Shown: positions 29,881 through 38,040, counted from the first letter of the stretch. The stretch: 64,000 nt of DNA from Jiangella mangrovi (GCF_014204975.1 NZ_JACHMM010000001.1:4340001-4404000); one strand, 5' to 3'. Notes: generated from the sequence alone by a model not told the origin. Numbers and translations are program-made.

Positions 29881-30464
29881 GTCCACAGCTCGCCGTCAGC
29901 ATAGCTCGCCGGCCCCGGGCAGGCGACGCGGACGCGCGGACCAGCCGGCTGGCGCTCGTCGCGCTCCCATCGCGCCTTGCCCTGATCGTTCGGGTGCCGG
30001 CGGCGGAAGCTGAACGGCGGGATCAGTTCGGGCGGGACGACCGGGACGCGGCGGCTGAGCGTGCCGTCCCACCAGTCCTCGGCCTGCTTGACCTGCCATA
30101 CGGGGAGATGCGCCGGATAGCGCCGTCGGCCTCGGTTCAGGCCGATCACCAGCGGCGCCTCCAAGATCAGTTCGTCGCTATCGTCGATCAGCACCGGCCG
30201 TAACCGGCAGGCTTCGAGACACGTGACCACCATGCGCCACGACGGGACGGTTCGCCCCGTCTCTGCCCGGACGATCGCCGACAGCGATACGCCCGACCGC
30301 TCCGCGAGCTCCCGTTGGCTCAGGCCCGCGTAGGCCCGCGCCGTGCGCAGGACACACGTGACTGCGCTGAACTCGAGGCGATAATGCGGCGAGGCGCCTT
30401 CGTGACCCCATGCGGGTATCGGCACTCGCGGTTTCGGTATCCAGTCCTCATCGTCCTCGTTCAT
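29881..30464 (-). CDS. Helix-turn-helix (Xre-like) protein without a stop codon before the riboswitch
   Basis: From ATG 30464 the protein reads [19 protein letters not shown] and contains a lambda-repressor-like [23 protein letters not shown] followed by [19 protein letters not shown] (about residues 37-75). A conserved-looking segment [19 protein letters not shown] follows. No in-frame stop occurs; the frame continues through the riboswitch into gcvP, so the end given here is only where the riboswitch begins. Either the native 3' end has been lost, or a fusion or frameshift exists. Function is presumably DNA binding; the target is unknown. Confidence 0.6.
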
Positions 30465-30609
30465 GTGATCATCGGACCACGTCGGATCCGGCCGCGACGG
30501 CACGAAGATCCGTTATGGGGACAACCCGGTAGATTCCTTCGCCCTGTGGGCAGGCCGCCCCAGCACCCGTCGCGCCGGCCCCGGCCCCAGGGAGGCCCCC
30601 TTCGAGTCG

Positions 30610-30691
30610 CTGGAGGTCTGCGGTCGGATGCGACCGCAAAGCGCGAACGCGCGTTAGAGGTCTGCTGTCACAAGCGACCGCAGACCTCCAG
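30610..30691. repeat. 82-base compound palindrome
   Basis: CTGGAGGTCTGCGGTCG (30610-30626) is exactly complementary to 30675-30691. Inside, GCGGTCG-GATG-CGACCGC (30620-30637) and GAGGTCTGC (30657-30665) with GCAGACCTC (30680-30688) can form alternative hairpins around an ACGCGCGT centre. The 315-base gap 30465-30779 holds this element and nothing else I can support. Confidence 0.75.
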
Positions 30692-30779
30692 CACGGCGGG
30701 ACACTCCCCCGAAGGCGGCTGGCCTGGGCGGGCGGCCCAGCCACGGGACCGCAAGTCCGCAGCGACAGGGCCGCCCCGC

Positions 30780-31632
30780 TCAGCCGAGGTCGGACACGTC
30801 GGGCGGGGGGCGTGCCGTCCTCGCCGAACGGGGTGCCGCCGAGGACCTCGCGGTGATGCGGTTCCTGCCAGCCCGAGAGGTCCGGGCCGGCCGGGACGAT
30901 GCGCGACGGGTTCAGCTGGTCGAGCACCTGGTAGTAGTGGCGCTTGATGTGGTCGAAGTTCACATCCCCGCGAAGCCGGGCGTCTGGTAGAGGTCTCGCG
31001 CGTACGCCCACAGCACGGGCAGCTCGGCCAGCTTGTGCCGGTTGCACTTGAAGTGGCCGTGGTAGACGGGGTCGAAGCGGGCCAGCGTCGTGAACAGCCG
31101 CACGTCGGCCTCGGTGAGGTGGTCGCCGACCAGGTAGCGCCGGTTCGCCAGCCGCTCGGAGAGCCAGTCCAACCGGGCGAACAGCGCGTCGTGGGCTCGC
31201 TCGTACGCCTCCTGCGACGACGCGAACCCGGCCTTGTAGACGCCGTCGTTGACGTCCATGAAGACCAGCTCGTTGATCTCGTCGATCTCGTCGCGCCACT
31301 CCAGCGGGTACAGGTCCGGCGCACCCGGCCGGTGGTATTCACGCCACTCGGTGCTGAGGTCCAGCGTGATCCGCGGATAGTCGTTGGTGACCAGCCGCCC
31401 CGACGGCACGTCGACGATCGCGGGGACGGACACGCCGCCGTCGTAGGAGGGGTCGGCGGCGGCGTAGGCCTCGGCGAGGTAGCCGATGCCGAGGACAGGG
31501 TCGCGGCCGTCCGGGTCCAGCGTGAACCGCCAGCTGCGCTCGTCCTGGATCGGGTCGGCGATGCCTATCGAGAGGGCACCCTCGAGGACGTACCCGACGA
31601 CGCCGCTCGGGAACGCGAAACGCCCGCTCCGG
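30780..31632 (-). pseudogene. Glutathionyl-hydroquinone reductase (ECM4/YqjG family), truncated and frameshifted
   Basis: The core frame (stop at 30960) contains GIADPIQDERSWRFTLDPDG, PSYDGGVSVPAIVDVPSGRL, KAGFASSQEAYERAHDALFA and DHLTEADVRLFTTLARFDPV, all typical of this GST-like family. The N-terminal about 90 residues with the active Cys (CPWA) are absent; the frame is closed by a TAG at about 31672 and a terminator hairpin lies there. At about 30965-30975 a one-base shift ends the frame after QTPGFAGM, while NFDHIKRHYYQVLDQLNPS and GPDLSGW continue in the next frame. The family reduces glutathionyl or mycothiol-linked quinones; this copy should be inactive. Confidence 0.8.
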
Positions 31633-31646
31633 GGGCGGAGCGGGCG
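31618..31646 (-). terminator. Terminator after the ResR-like merR gene
   Basis: On the minus strand CGCCCGCTCC (31637-31646 complement) pairs with GGAGCGGGCG (31621-31630 complement) around a six-base loop and is followed by TTTCG. It lies 24 bases after the merR stop and marks the point where the reductase pseudogene loses its 5' part. Confidence 0.7.
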
Positions 31647-31670
31647 TTCGGGACGTGGGCGAGCGAGTGG

Positions 31671-32282
31671 CTAGGCCCCTGCCGCGCGGGCGCGACGGCG
31701 GGCGGCCAGCTGGTCGCCGGGGTGCTCGGCCGGAGGCTCGCCCGGCTTCTCGGCCGGCAGCTCGACGAGGGTGGCCTCGATCTCGCGCCACACCCGCCCG
31801 ACAGCGATGCCGAAGACGCCCTGGCCACCCTGGACGAGGTCGACCACCTCGTCGGCGGAGGTGCACTCGTAGACGCTGGCACCGTCGCTCATGAGCGTGA
31901 TGCCGGCGAGGTCCTCGACGCCGCGGTCGCGCAGGTGCGTGACGGCGGTGCGGATCTGCTGCAGCGAGACGCCGGTGTCGAGCAGCCGCTTGACGATCTT
32001 GAGGACCAGGATGTCGCGGAAGGAGTAGAGCCGCTGGCTGCCGGACCCGGCGGCGCTGCGGATGCTCGGCTCGACGAGGCCGGTGCGGGCCCAGTAGTCG
32101 AGCTGGCGGTACGTGATGCCGGCGGCGCTGCAGGCGGTGGGCCCGCGGTAGCCGACGTCCTCGGGGACCGGCCCGACCATGCCCTCGAACAACAGGCCCT
32201 GACGCGTGGCGGCGCGGCCGGCCGCGGCGGTCCGGCCGGCGTCGTCCGCCGTGCCGGTACCGGATGTGCTGTCTGCGCTCAC
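31671..32282 (-). CDS. MerR-family transcription regulator, Rv1830 (ResR/McdR) position
   Basis: A 203-residue regulator from GTG 32282 with GAAGGGG six bases upstream. The winged helix AAGITYRQLDYWARTGLVEPS is followed by SGSQRLYSFRDILVLKIVKR and RLLDTGVSLQQIRTAVTHLR, the MerR DNA-binding and wing segments; the C-terminal part is a short non-metal effector region with ASVYECTSADEVVDLV. Position between gcvP and the DUF151 gene matches Rv1830 of M. tuberculosis, a cell-growth/division regulator. A promoter and possible self-regulatory sites lie upstream. Confidence 0.9.
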   Translation of the reverse strand: MSADSTSGTGTADDAGRTAAAGRAATRQGLLFEGMVGPVPEDVGYRGPTACSAAGITYRQLDYWARTGLVEPSIRSAAGSGSQRLYSFRDILVLKIVKRLLDTGVSLQQIRTAVTHLRDRGVEDLAGITLMSDGASVYECTSADEVVDLVQGGQGVFGIAVGRVWREIEATLVELPAEKPGEPPAEHPGDQLAARRRARAAGA

Positions 32283-32333
32283 GCCGACCCCTTCGTGGTC
32301 CCAAACCGATTGCGACGTCGTCTTACACCAGTG

Positions 32334-32362
32334 ACGTTAGGCCCGGGCCCAGCGCCGGTCAA
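32334..32362 (-). promoter_or_regulatory. Promoter of the ResR-like merR gene
   Basis: Minus strand: -35 TTGACC (32357-32362), exactly 17 bases, -10 TAACGT (32334-32339), with the GTG start about 50 bases further. An AT-richer segment at 32375-32398 upstream contains repeated TGAAG and CTTGA words that could bind a MerR dimer. Confidence 0.65.
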
Positions 32363-32409
32363 TGCAACACGCGGCAAGTCTCAAGCTTCACTTCAGCTCT
32401 AGACAGGAA

Positions 32410-32436
32410 TCACACCAGTCACACGAGTCACACGCA
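32410..32436. repeat. Three 9-base direct repeats upstream of merR
   Basis: TCACACCAG, TCACACGAG and TCACACGCA run head to tail directly after the DUF151 stop codon and about 50 bases upstream of the merR -35 hexamer. Exact nine-base phasing suggests an array of protein sites, but no known binding motif is recognised. Confidence 0.7.
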
Positions 32437-32439
32437 CTC

Positions 32440-32916
32440 CTAGCCGCTGAAATCCTCCGGAGTCACCTCGTCGAGGAACTGCCGGAACCGGGCCACCTCG
32501 TCCTCCTGCTCCTCGGAGTCGGGGTCGGACATGAGCACGCCGGCCTCGTCGAGCAGCGGCTCGGACGCGTAGATGGGCGACCCGGTGCGCAGCGCCAGCG
32601 CGATGGAGTCCGACGGCCGCGAGCTGACCTCGAGCCCGCCGGAGAGCACCAGCTCGGCGTAGTACGTGTTGTCGCGCACCTCGGTGATGCGGACCTGCTC
32701 GAGCGTGATGCCGGCGGCATCGAGCACGTCTTTGAACAGATCGTGAGTCATGGGCCGCGGTGGCACGACACCCTGCTGGGCGAACGCGATGGCCGTGGCC
32801 TCCACCGCGCCGATCCAGATCGGCAGGAACCGGTCACCGCCCACCTCACGCAGAAGGACGATGGGCTGGTTGGAGGGCATCTCCACTCGGACGCCCACGA
32901 CGTCTAGCTCGCGCAC
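32440..32916 (-). CDS. Bifunctional nuclease family protein (DUF151)
   Basis: A 158-residue DUF151 protein, start GTG. The fold signature is complete: MRELDVVGVRVEMPSNQPIV, FLPIWIGAVEATAIAFAQQG, MTHDLFKDVLDAAG, and RPSDSIALALRTGSPIYASE. Homologues were described with DNase/RNase activity and sit in this same locus in mycobacteria (Rv1829). A single-domain form without the C-terminal UVR extension. It lies between two merR genes, which makes it a good candidate for their co-regulated partner. Confidence 0.92.
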   Translation of the reverse strand: MRELDVVGVRVEMPSNQPIVLLREVGGDRFLPIWIGAVEATAIAFAQQGVVPPRPMTHDLFKDVLDAAGITLEQVRITEVRDNTYYAELVLSGGLEVSSRPSDSIALALRTGSPIYASEPLLDEAGVLMSDPDSEEQEDEVARFRQFLDEVTPEDFSG

Positions 32917-32964
32917 GCCTTCAACACTACCCCCGCTCCCCGCCCGGCTCAGCCGGAGAACTGT

Positions 32965-33708
32965 TCAGCGAGACAGCCGGCGGATCCCGGCGTCGACCAG
33001 CGCGGCGTGCAACCGGACGGTCAGCCGGGCGGCGTCGGTGGCGGCCTCCTCGGCCCGGCCGCGGGAGTCGGCCCCGCGCTGGCGGAACATCGGCGCGACG
33101 ACCTGTTCGACCAGCCCGACCTGGCGCTCGGCGGCGGTGCGGACGGCGCGCAGATGCCGTGGCTGCAGGCCGTACTGCGCCAGCTCGCCGACCGTGCGGG
33201 CGACCAGCAGGGCGTCGGCGTCGTACGCGCCCCCGCGGCGCGCCGTCACCAGCCCGTAGGACTCGAGCTCGGCCAGCAGGTCGTCGCTGATGCCCGCCGC
33301 CTCGAGCAGCGACGCCCGCGGCAGCAGCACCTCGTCGTTGGCGCCGGCCGCGGCCGTGTACGGCGTGACCGTGCTGCCGCCGTCGGTGACCAGCTCCATG
33401 CCGCGGTCGAGTTGCGCCAGCTGCTCCTTGATGACCCGCAGCGGGAGGTAGTGGTCGCGCTGGACGGTGAGCACGTAGCGCAGCCGGGCGACGTCGTCAG
33501 GGGTGAAGCGGCGGTAGCCCGACGGCGAGCGCTGCGGCTCCACCAGGCCTTCGGTCTCGAGGAAGCGGATCTTCGAGATGCTCACCTCGGCGAAGTCGGG
33601 CCGCAGCTGGGCCAGCACCTCGCCGATGCTCATGGTCTGGCCGGCCGGCGCGGCGTCGCGCCGCGCCGGCCCGGAGGCACGCGCCGAGTTCCCCTCGGCG
33701 GGACTCAC
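32965..33708 (-). CDS. ftsR: MerR-family regulator, FtsR type (Rv1828 position)
   Basis: A 247-residue regulator; GTG 33708 overlaps the garA stop (GTGA). The MerR DNA-binding domain reads MSIGEVLAQLRPDFAEVSIS, KIRFLETEGLVEPQRSPSGY and RRFTPDDVARLRYVLTVQRD, and a second, degenerate helical domain follows (LPRASLLEAAGISDDLLAEL), as in FtsR and Rv1828. The corynebacterial homologue activates ftsZ. Synteny with garA and DUF151 supports the assignment. Confidence 0.9.
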   Translation of the reverse strand: MSPAEGNSARASGPARRDAAPAGQTMSIGEVLAQLRPDFAEVSISKIRFLETEGLVEPQRSPSGYRRFTPDDVARLRYVLTVQRDHYLPLRVIKEQLAQLDRGMELVTDGGSTVTPYTAAAGANDEVLLPRASLLEAAGISDDLLAELESYGLVTARRGGAYDADALLVARTVGELAQYGLQPRHLRAVRTAAERQVGLVEQVVAPMFRQRGADSRGRAEEAATDAARLTVRLHAALVDAGIRRLSR

Positions 33709-34241
33709 CTCGGCCCGCCTCCGAACCCGTGCTGGCTGGAGTAGTAGACCAGGCGGTACTTGCCGATCTGGACCTCGTCGCCGTTGCTGAGCGCCACCTC
33801 GTCGATGCGGTCGCGGTTGACGTAGGTGCCGTTGAGGCTGCCGACGTCGGACACCACGAAGCCGCCGGGCATGCGCCGGAACTCCGCGTGCCGCCGCGAG
33901 ACGGTGACGTCGTCGAGGAAGATGTCGGAGTCGGGGTGCCGGCCGGCGCTGACGACGTCGGTGTCGAGCAAGAAGCGGCTGCCGGCGTTGGGGCCGCGCA
34001 GCACCACGAGCAGGGCGCTGCCCTCGGGCAGGGCGTCGACGGCGGCCTGGTCGGCCGCCGCGAGGTCACCGGTGTCGTCCCGCTCGACCTGTGCGGTCTC
34101 CTCGCGCACCATCGCCATGGTGCTCGTGGCGTCACCCCCCGTCTCGGCCGGCTGCATGGGCCGGACCAGCGGGGTTCCGCAATTGGAGCAGAACTTCGCG
34201 TCGGACGGGTTTTGGTGCCCGCACTGGGTGCAGAACGGCAT
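33705..34241 (-). CDS. garA: FHA-domain protein GarA/OdhI with N-terminal zinc ribbon
   Basis: A 178-residue protein. Residues 1-24 form a zinc ribbon with Cys4, Cys7, Cys18 and Cys21, which the mycobacterial GarA lacks. A phosphoacceptor-like segment EETAQVERDD has Thr49 at the place of the PknB/PknG ETTSV site. The FHA domain follows with AGRHPDSDIFLDD, SRRHAEF and SLNGTYVN. In relatives, unphosphorylated GarA binds and inhibits 2-oxoglutarate dehydrogenase and glutamate dehydrogenase, switching off when phosphorylated. It is coupled to ftsR. Confidence 0.92.
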   Translation of the reverse strand: MPFCTQCGHQNPSDAKFCSNCGTPLVRPMQPAETGGDATSTMAMVREETAQVERDDTGDLAAADQAAVDALPEGSALLVVLRGPNAGSRFLLDTDVVSAGRHPDSDIFLDDVTVSRRHAEFRRMPGGFVVSDVGSLNGTYVNRDRIDEVALSNGDEVQIGKYRLVYYSSQHGFGGGPR

Positions 34242-34344
34242 CGGCTTGGCCTCCCGCCGCGGGTCTCCCCACGACTTCGACTCGTCGGCGCTACGAGTGT
34301 CTCACTGACTCTCGACCAGCGCCTGAGGGTTTACGGATGTTGGC

Positions 34345-34374
34345 AACCTAGATCCGGCTCCCGCCAGGGGTCAA
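34345..34374 (-). promoter_or_regulatory. Promoter of garA-ftsR
   Basis: Minus strand: -35 TTGACC (34369-34374), 18-base spacer, -10 TAGGTT (34345-34350). The leader of about 100 bases then carries GAGAGTCAGTGAGACACTC, an imperfect repeat of GAG/CTC words that may be a regulator site. Confidence 0.65.
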
Positions 34375-34416
34375 CCGAGGATTCGACCCTATCTGCGGGG
34401 GCGGACCCGGCCGCAC

Positions 34417-34803
34417 CTACCCCTCGACTTGCGAGCGGTAGTCGGCGGCGGTGAGGAGCTGGTCGACGGCGCCCGGGTCGGCCGGGACGATCTCGACCAT
34501 CCAGCCGGCGCCGTACGGGTCGGCGTTCACCTGCTCGGGCGCGGCGTCGAGCTCCTCGTTGCGGGCGACGACGGTGCCCGTGACCGGCGCGAACAGCTCG
34601 CTGACGCTCTTGGTGGACTCGAGCTCACCGCAGACGCCGCCGGCCGTGACCTCGTCGCCGACGGCCGGGAGCTGCACGTAGACGATGTCGCCGAGCTGCT
34701 CCTGGGCGAAGTGCGTGATGCCGACGCGGACGCTGCCGTCGGCCTCGCCGGGGCTGCGGATCCACTCGTGCTCCGCGGTGTACCTCAGGTCGTCGGGATA
34801 CAA
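34417..34803 (-). CDS. gcvH: Glycine cleavage system H protein
   Basis: A 128-residue lipoyl carrier. The start codon is TTG, with AGGAGG eight bases upstream; no better start exists. RYTAEHEWIR opens the domain and Lys65 in LESTKSVSELFAPVTG is the lipoylation site; GWMVEIVP closes the fold. It accepts the aminomethyl group from GcvP, which is encoded 4.7 kb downstream on the same strand. GcvT is not in the window. Position beside garA and DUF881 genes matches Rv1826. Confidence 0.95.
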   Translation of the reverse strand: MYPDDLRYTAEHEWIRSPGEADGSVRVGITHFAQEQLGDIVYVQLPAVGDEVTAGGVCGELESTKSVSELFAPVTGTVVARNEELDAAPEQVNADPYGAGWMVEIVPADPGAVDQLLTAADYRSQVEG

Positions 34804-34873
34804 CGGATCTGCCTCCTCAGCGGCACGGACGGCCGGTCGGCGGGGTACGGCGGGCGGGTGTGGCCGGCCGGTC

Positions 34874-35995
34874 TCATTCGTCCTCGTCCTCCGGCGCCGG
34901 GCGAGCGTACTGAGGCGCCTTCGGCTCGTGCAACACGTCGACGGTGAGCTCGTCGTACTCGTCGACGGTCGCCTCGGCGTCCTCCTGCTCCTGGATGCGG
35001 TCGACGACGCCGTCGGGGAACGTCATGGAGCCGCTCAGCTCGCTCGGCTCGCCGATGGCGACCACCTCGTAGGGCGGCTCGATGATCTGGCCGCCGACCG
35101 CGAGGACGTCGAGGTCGGGGTTCACGAACGAGGTGTCGGCGACCACCCGGACCTCGGAGTCGTTGCCGTGGCCGCGGATCTGGATCGCCTCGGCGCCGGC
35201 CACCCGCAGCTCGTTGATGGCACGGAGCATGAGGATGGCGTTGACCCGGTGGCCGGGGTCGCTGATGGTCATGATGATGCCCGGCCCCGTGGCCGGGATG
35301 GTGCCGGCCAGCACGCCGGTGGTGCGGGCGCGCTCCTGGGCCTGCTCGAGCGCCGCCTGCTCGGTGTCGGCGCCGCTGATGAGGTCGCGGCGGTCCGCCT
35401 CGAGCTCGCCCACGTGGTCGTCGAGCCGGTCGCCCTGACGGCGCAGGCCGTCGAGGATCTGCACGAGGTCGTCGCGGCGGGCGTTGGCGAGGGTGTCCTC
35501 GTCGTCGGCGCGCACCTGGAGGACGGCGCCGAAGCCGAGCATGAAGACCAGCACGGCCACGAGGAGCTGGCCGCCGTCGGGCTTCTGGGTGACGGCGTTC
35601 CACAGCCGGCGAGTGCCCGACGGCGCGGCGGGCGTGAACCGGCTGCCGGCGCCGGCGGGCACGAACCGCTGTGCCGGCGCCGCCTCGGCCGGCTCCTCGT
35701 CGTCGCGTGTGTCGTCGCGGTCGTCGTCGCGGTCGTCGCCGCGGGTGTCGTCCCGGTCGTCGTCGACGGCGTCCTCGGCGGCGGCGTCCTCCTCCGCACG
35801 GGCCTCGTCTCCGATGGGCTCGGGCTCGTCCGGGGTGCCGACGGCGTCCGCTCGGTCCGGGGGTTCGACGGCGTCGGGCTCGGGCTCCGCCGGGGCGCGG
35901 CGGTGCGCGTGCCGCGGCAGGATCGCCTCGGGCAGGGAGTCGACGCCGTCGCCGGGGGCGTCGGTGCGGTCGGTGGTGCCGTCGGGCTCAGGCAT
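34874..35995 (-). CDS. DUF881 family membrane protein (second copy) with long acidic N-terminal region
   Basis: A 373-residue single-pass protein. The first 130 residues are disordered and very acidic, including a tandem run of DDDRDDTRGDD-type repeats; then come one membrane helix (LLVAVLVFMLGFGAVLQVRA), a coiled coil around GLRRQGDRLDDHVGELEADR and the DUF881 core ATGPGIIMTISDPG with LMLRAINELRVAGAEAIQI. Homologous to Rv1825. DUF881 resembles a cell-division/sporulation accessory domain, but its role is unsettled. Its ATG region overlaps the DUF1290 gene by eight bases. Confidence 0.9.
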   Translation of the reverse strand: MPEPDGTTDRTDAPGDGVDSLPEAILPRHAHRRAPAEPEPDAVEPPDRADAVGTPDEPEPIGDEARAEEDAAAEDAVDDDRDDTRGDDRDDDRDDTRDDEEPAEAAPAQRFVPAGAGSRFTPAAPSGTRRLWNAVTQKPDGGQLLVAVLVFMLGFGAVLQVRADDEDTLANARRDDLVQILDGLRRQGDRLDDHVGELEADRRDLISGADTEQAALEQAQERARTTGVLAGTIPATGPGIIMTISDPGHRVNAILMLRAINELRVAGAEAIQIRGHGNDSEVRVVADTSFVNPDLDVLAVGGQIIEPPYEVVAIGEPSELSGSMTFPDGVVDRIQEQEDAEATVDEYDELTVDVLHEPKAPQYARPAPEDEDE

Positions 35996-36320
35996 GGAAG
36001 ATGTGCCGCCTGATCGTCGCGACGTTGGTGAAGATGCGGATGCCCAGCACGACGATCACCGCCGTCGACAGCTGCGAGCCGACGCCGAGCTGGTCGCCGA
36101 GGAACACGATGAACGCGGCGATCAGCACGTTGGCGATGAACGACACGACGAACACCTTGTCGTTGAAGATGCCCTCCATGACCGCCCGGATGCCGCCGAA
36201 CACCGCGTCGAGCGCGGCGACGATGGCGATCGGGAGGTACGGCTGCAGCTCCAGCGGCACCGTCACGTCGAAGAAGAGGCCGGCCAGGATGCCCAGGACG
36301 AGCCCCGCCAAGGGGATCAT
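35988..36320 (-). CDS. Small basic membrane protein (DUF1290, Sbp)
   Basis: A 110-residue protein with three hydrophobic helices: MIPLAGLVLGILAGLFFDV, QPYLPIAIVAALDAVFGGIR and VVSFIANVLIAAFIVFLGDQ, then STAVIVVLGIRIFTNVATIR. This is the DUF1290/Sbp family that always lies between two DUF881 genes in Gram-positives (Rv1824 in mycobacteria; sbp near ftsAZ in Bacillus). ATG 36320 overlaps the first DUF881 stop as ATGA. Confidence 0.92.
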   Translation of the reverse strand: MIPLAGLVLGILAGLFFDVTVPLELQPYLPIAIVAALDAVFGGIRAVMEGIFNDKVFVVSFIANVLIAAFIVFLGDQLGVGSQLSTAVIVVLGIRIFTNVATIRRHIFHA

Positions 36321-37186
36321 GGTGCGCCCTCCCCAGGGGTCGCAAAGGAAAGAGGCGTGTTCCCGGCCGGCAGGGTCAGCGAGTCGTGCGAGCTGACGTC
36401 GGAGTCGATGCCGTTCTCGCCGGCGATCCTGCGCAGCCACTCGCCGCCGATGTTGTTGGCGAAGTCGTTGCCCAGCGTCCGGGAGTCGCCGATGGCAGAG
36501 ACCTCGTAGGGCGCGTTCATGGGCCGGTAGTTGATCTGGATGATGTCCTGGGCCTGGCGGATGGCGGTGAGCGGGGTGATGCGCTGGCCGTTGATGCTGA
36601 TGGCCTCGGCCCCGGCGGCCCACAAGCCGTTGACCACCTGCTGCAGGTCGAGGTCGAGGACGTAGTCGAGACCGCCGTCGGAGTTCTGCTCGTCGGCGTT
36701 GTGGATCGTGACCACGACCCCTGGCCCCGTCACGGCGATCGAACCGGTTGTCGCCTGCAAGCTCTCGACTTCCTCACGCATCTGCTGCCCTGTGGTGGAG
36801 TTCTGCAGGAGGCTGTCCTCGAGTTCGCTGATCTCGGACTCCAGCGCGCTGACGTCGCCCTGGAGCCGGCTGACGCGGTCGTCCTCGTTGTGGATCTGCT
36901 CGATGAGCCCCTGCCGCTCCGAAGAGACCACACTAGCGGTGTTGCGCACCTGGACGACCGCCATGGTCAGCAACAGTCCGAGCGCGACCAGGCCGAGCGC
37001 CAGCGCGGGCGAGCGCCAGGTGCGTGCGGACGTCGGCTTCTCGCCCGCGGCGCGCCGGCGGGCGGCGGCGTCCTCGTACCCCGGCTCGAGCGGCTTGGCG
37101 AAGATGTCGTTGAGCAGCGACATCGACTCGTCCGGCCGCCGGAGCGGACGGACGCGAGGAGGCTGCCCTGTCACCACGCCCCCCAT
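36317..37186 (-). CDS. DUF881 family membrane protein (first copy)
   Basis: From ATG 37186 the protein has 289 residues; GTG codons at 37177 and 37213 and an ATG at 37123 are alternatives, but the RPDESMSLLNDIF segment looks conserved and would be cut by the shortest form. One helix (ALALGLVALGLLLTMAVVQV) is followed by a coiled coil (NEDDRVSRLQGDVSALESEI) and DUF881 motifs VTGPGVVVTIHNAD, LQQVVNGLWAAGAEAISING and YEVSAIGDSRTLGNDF. Homologous to Rv1823. It is coupled to the DUF1290 gene. Confidence 0.9.
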   Translation of the reverse strand: MGGVVTGQPPRVRPLRRPDESMSLLNDIFAKPLEPGYEDAAARRRAAGEKPTSARTWRSPALALGLVALGLLLTMAVVQVRNTASVVSSERQGLIEQIHNEDDRVSRLQGDVSALESEISELEDSLLQNSTTGQQMREEVESLQATTGSIAVTGPGVVVTIHNADEQNSDGGLDYVLDLDLQQVVNGLWAAGAEAISINGQRITPLTAIRQAQDIIQINYRPMNAPYEVSAIGDSRTLGNDFANNIGGEWLRRIAGENGIDSDVSSHDSLTLPAGNTPLSFATPGEGAP

Positions 37187-37234
37187 GCTCGCACGCGCCC
37201 CTGATCGTTCCACGCCGACATCCGTGCCAGGTGG

Positions 37235-37837
37235 TCAGGAATTCCGTGCGGGGCTGGTCTCGGCGAGGACCTTGCGGGTCTGCTCGGTGTAGAGGACCGC
37301 CGCCCACCAGTACAGCGCGACCCCCCAGATGACGAACGCCCAGCCGAACACCCGCGCCAGCATGGGGACGGTGCCGTCGCCGTCGCCCCACAGCAGCAGC
37401 GGGAAGGCATACAGCAGGCAGGCCGTCGCGGACTTGCCCAGGAAGTGCACCGGCAGCCCGGTGATGCCGCGGCGGGCGCGCAGCAGCGCGACGATGCCGG
37501 TCATGTACACGTCGCGCGCGACGAGCAGGATGGCGAACCAGAGCGGGATGATGTCGCGCACCGTCAGCGCGATGATCGTCGTGAAGATGTAGAGCCGGTC
37601 GGCCAGCGGGTCGAGCAGCTGGCCCACGCGGCTGATCTGGTTCCAGCGGCGGGCGAGGTAGCCGTCGAGGTAGTCGGTGAACCCGGACACCGCGAGCACG
37701 ACGATGGCCAGCGTGTCGGCCTCTTCGACCAGCACCAGCCAGAGGAACACGGGCACGCCGAGGAGCCGCAGGAACGACAGGATGTTCGGGATCGTGAACA
37801 CCCGGTCGGTCTGCACCTCCGTCTCCTGCGCTTTCAC
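37235..37837 (-). CDS. pgsA: CDP-alcohol phosphatidyltransferase (PgsA family)
   Basis: A 200-residue inner-membrane enzyme that transfers a phosphatidyl group from CDP-diacylglycerol to an alcohol such as glycerol 3-phosphate. GTG 37837 has a strong GGGGGAGGA site; the longer frame is not family-like. The signature D-G-x2-A-R-x8-G-x3-D-x3-D is exact in DGYLARRWNQISRVG followed by QLLDPLAD, and helices such as DIIPLWFAILLVARDVYMTG fit. It occupies the Rv1822 (pgsA2) position; whether glycerol 3-phosphate or glycerol-type acceptor is used is not visible. Confidence 0.92.
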   Translation of the reverse strand: MKAQETEVQTDRVFTIPNILSFLRLLGVPVFLWLVLVEEADTLAIVVLAVSGFTDYLDGYLARRWNQISRVGQLLDPLADRLYIFTTIIALTVRDIIPLWFAILLVARDVYMTGIVALLRARRGITGLPVHFLGKSATACLLYAFPLLLWGDGDGTVPMLARVFGWAFVIWGVALYWWAAVLYTEQTRKVLAETSPARNS

Positions 37838-38040
37838 AGCCCGTCCTCCCCCATGTCTCCCCGTGGCGCGGCTGCCGACCCAAGAGTACGCGTCACAGAA
37901 CGGCCCGGTCGTGCGTCTTGTGGGTGTGGCGGCCACGGGGACGGACGGAACGGTGTCATTTTCCAGGGACCGGAAAATGCGATGCGCGACGGCGTGCGCT
38001 GCGGTCATCCTTGCCTGCATGGGGGTCGGCAGGTGCGTGC

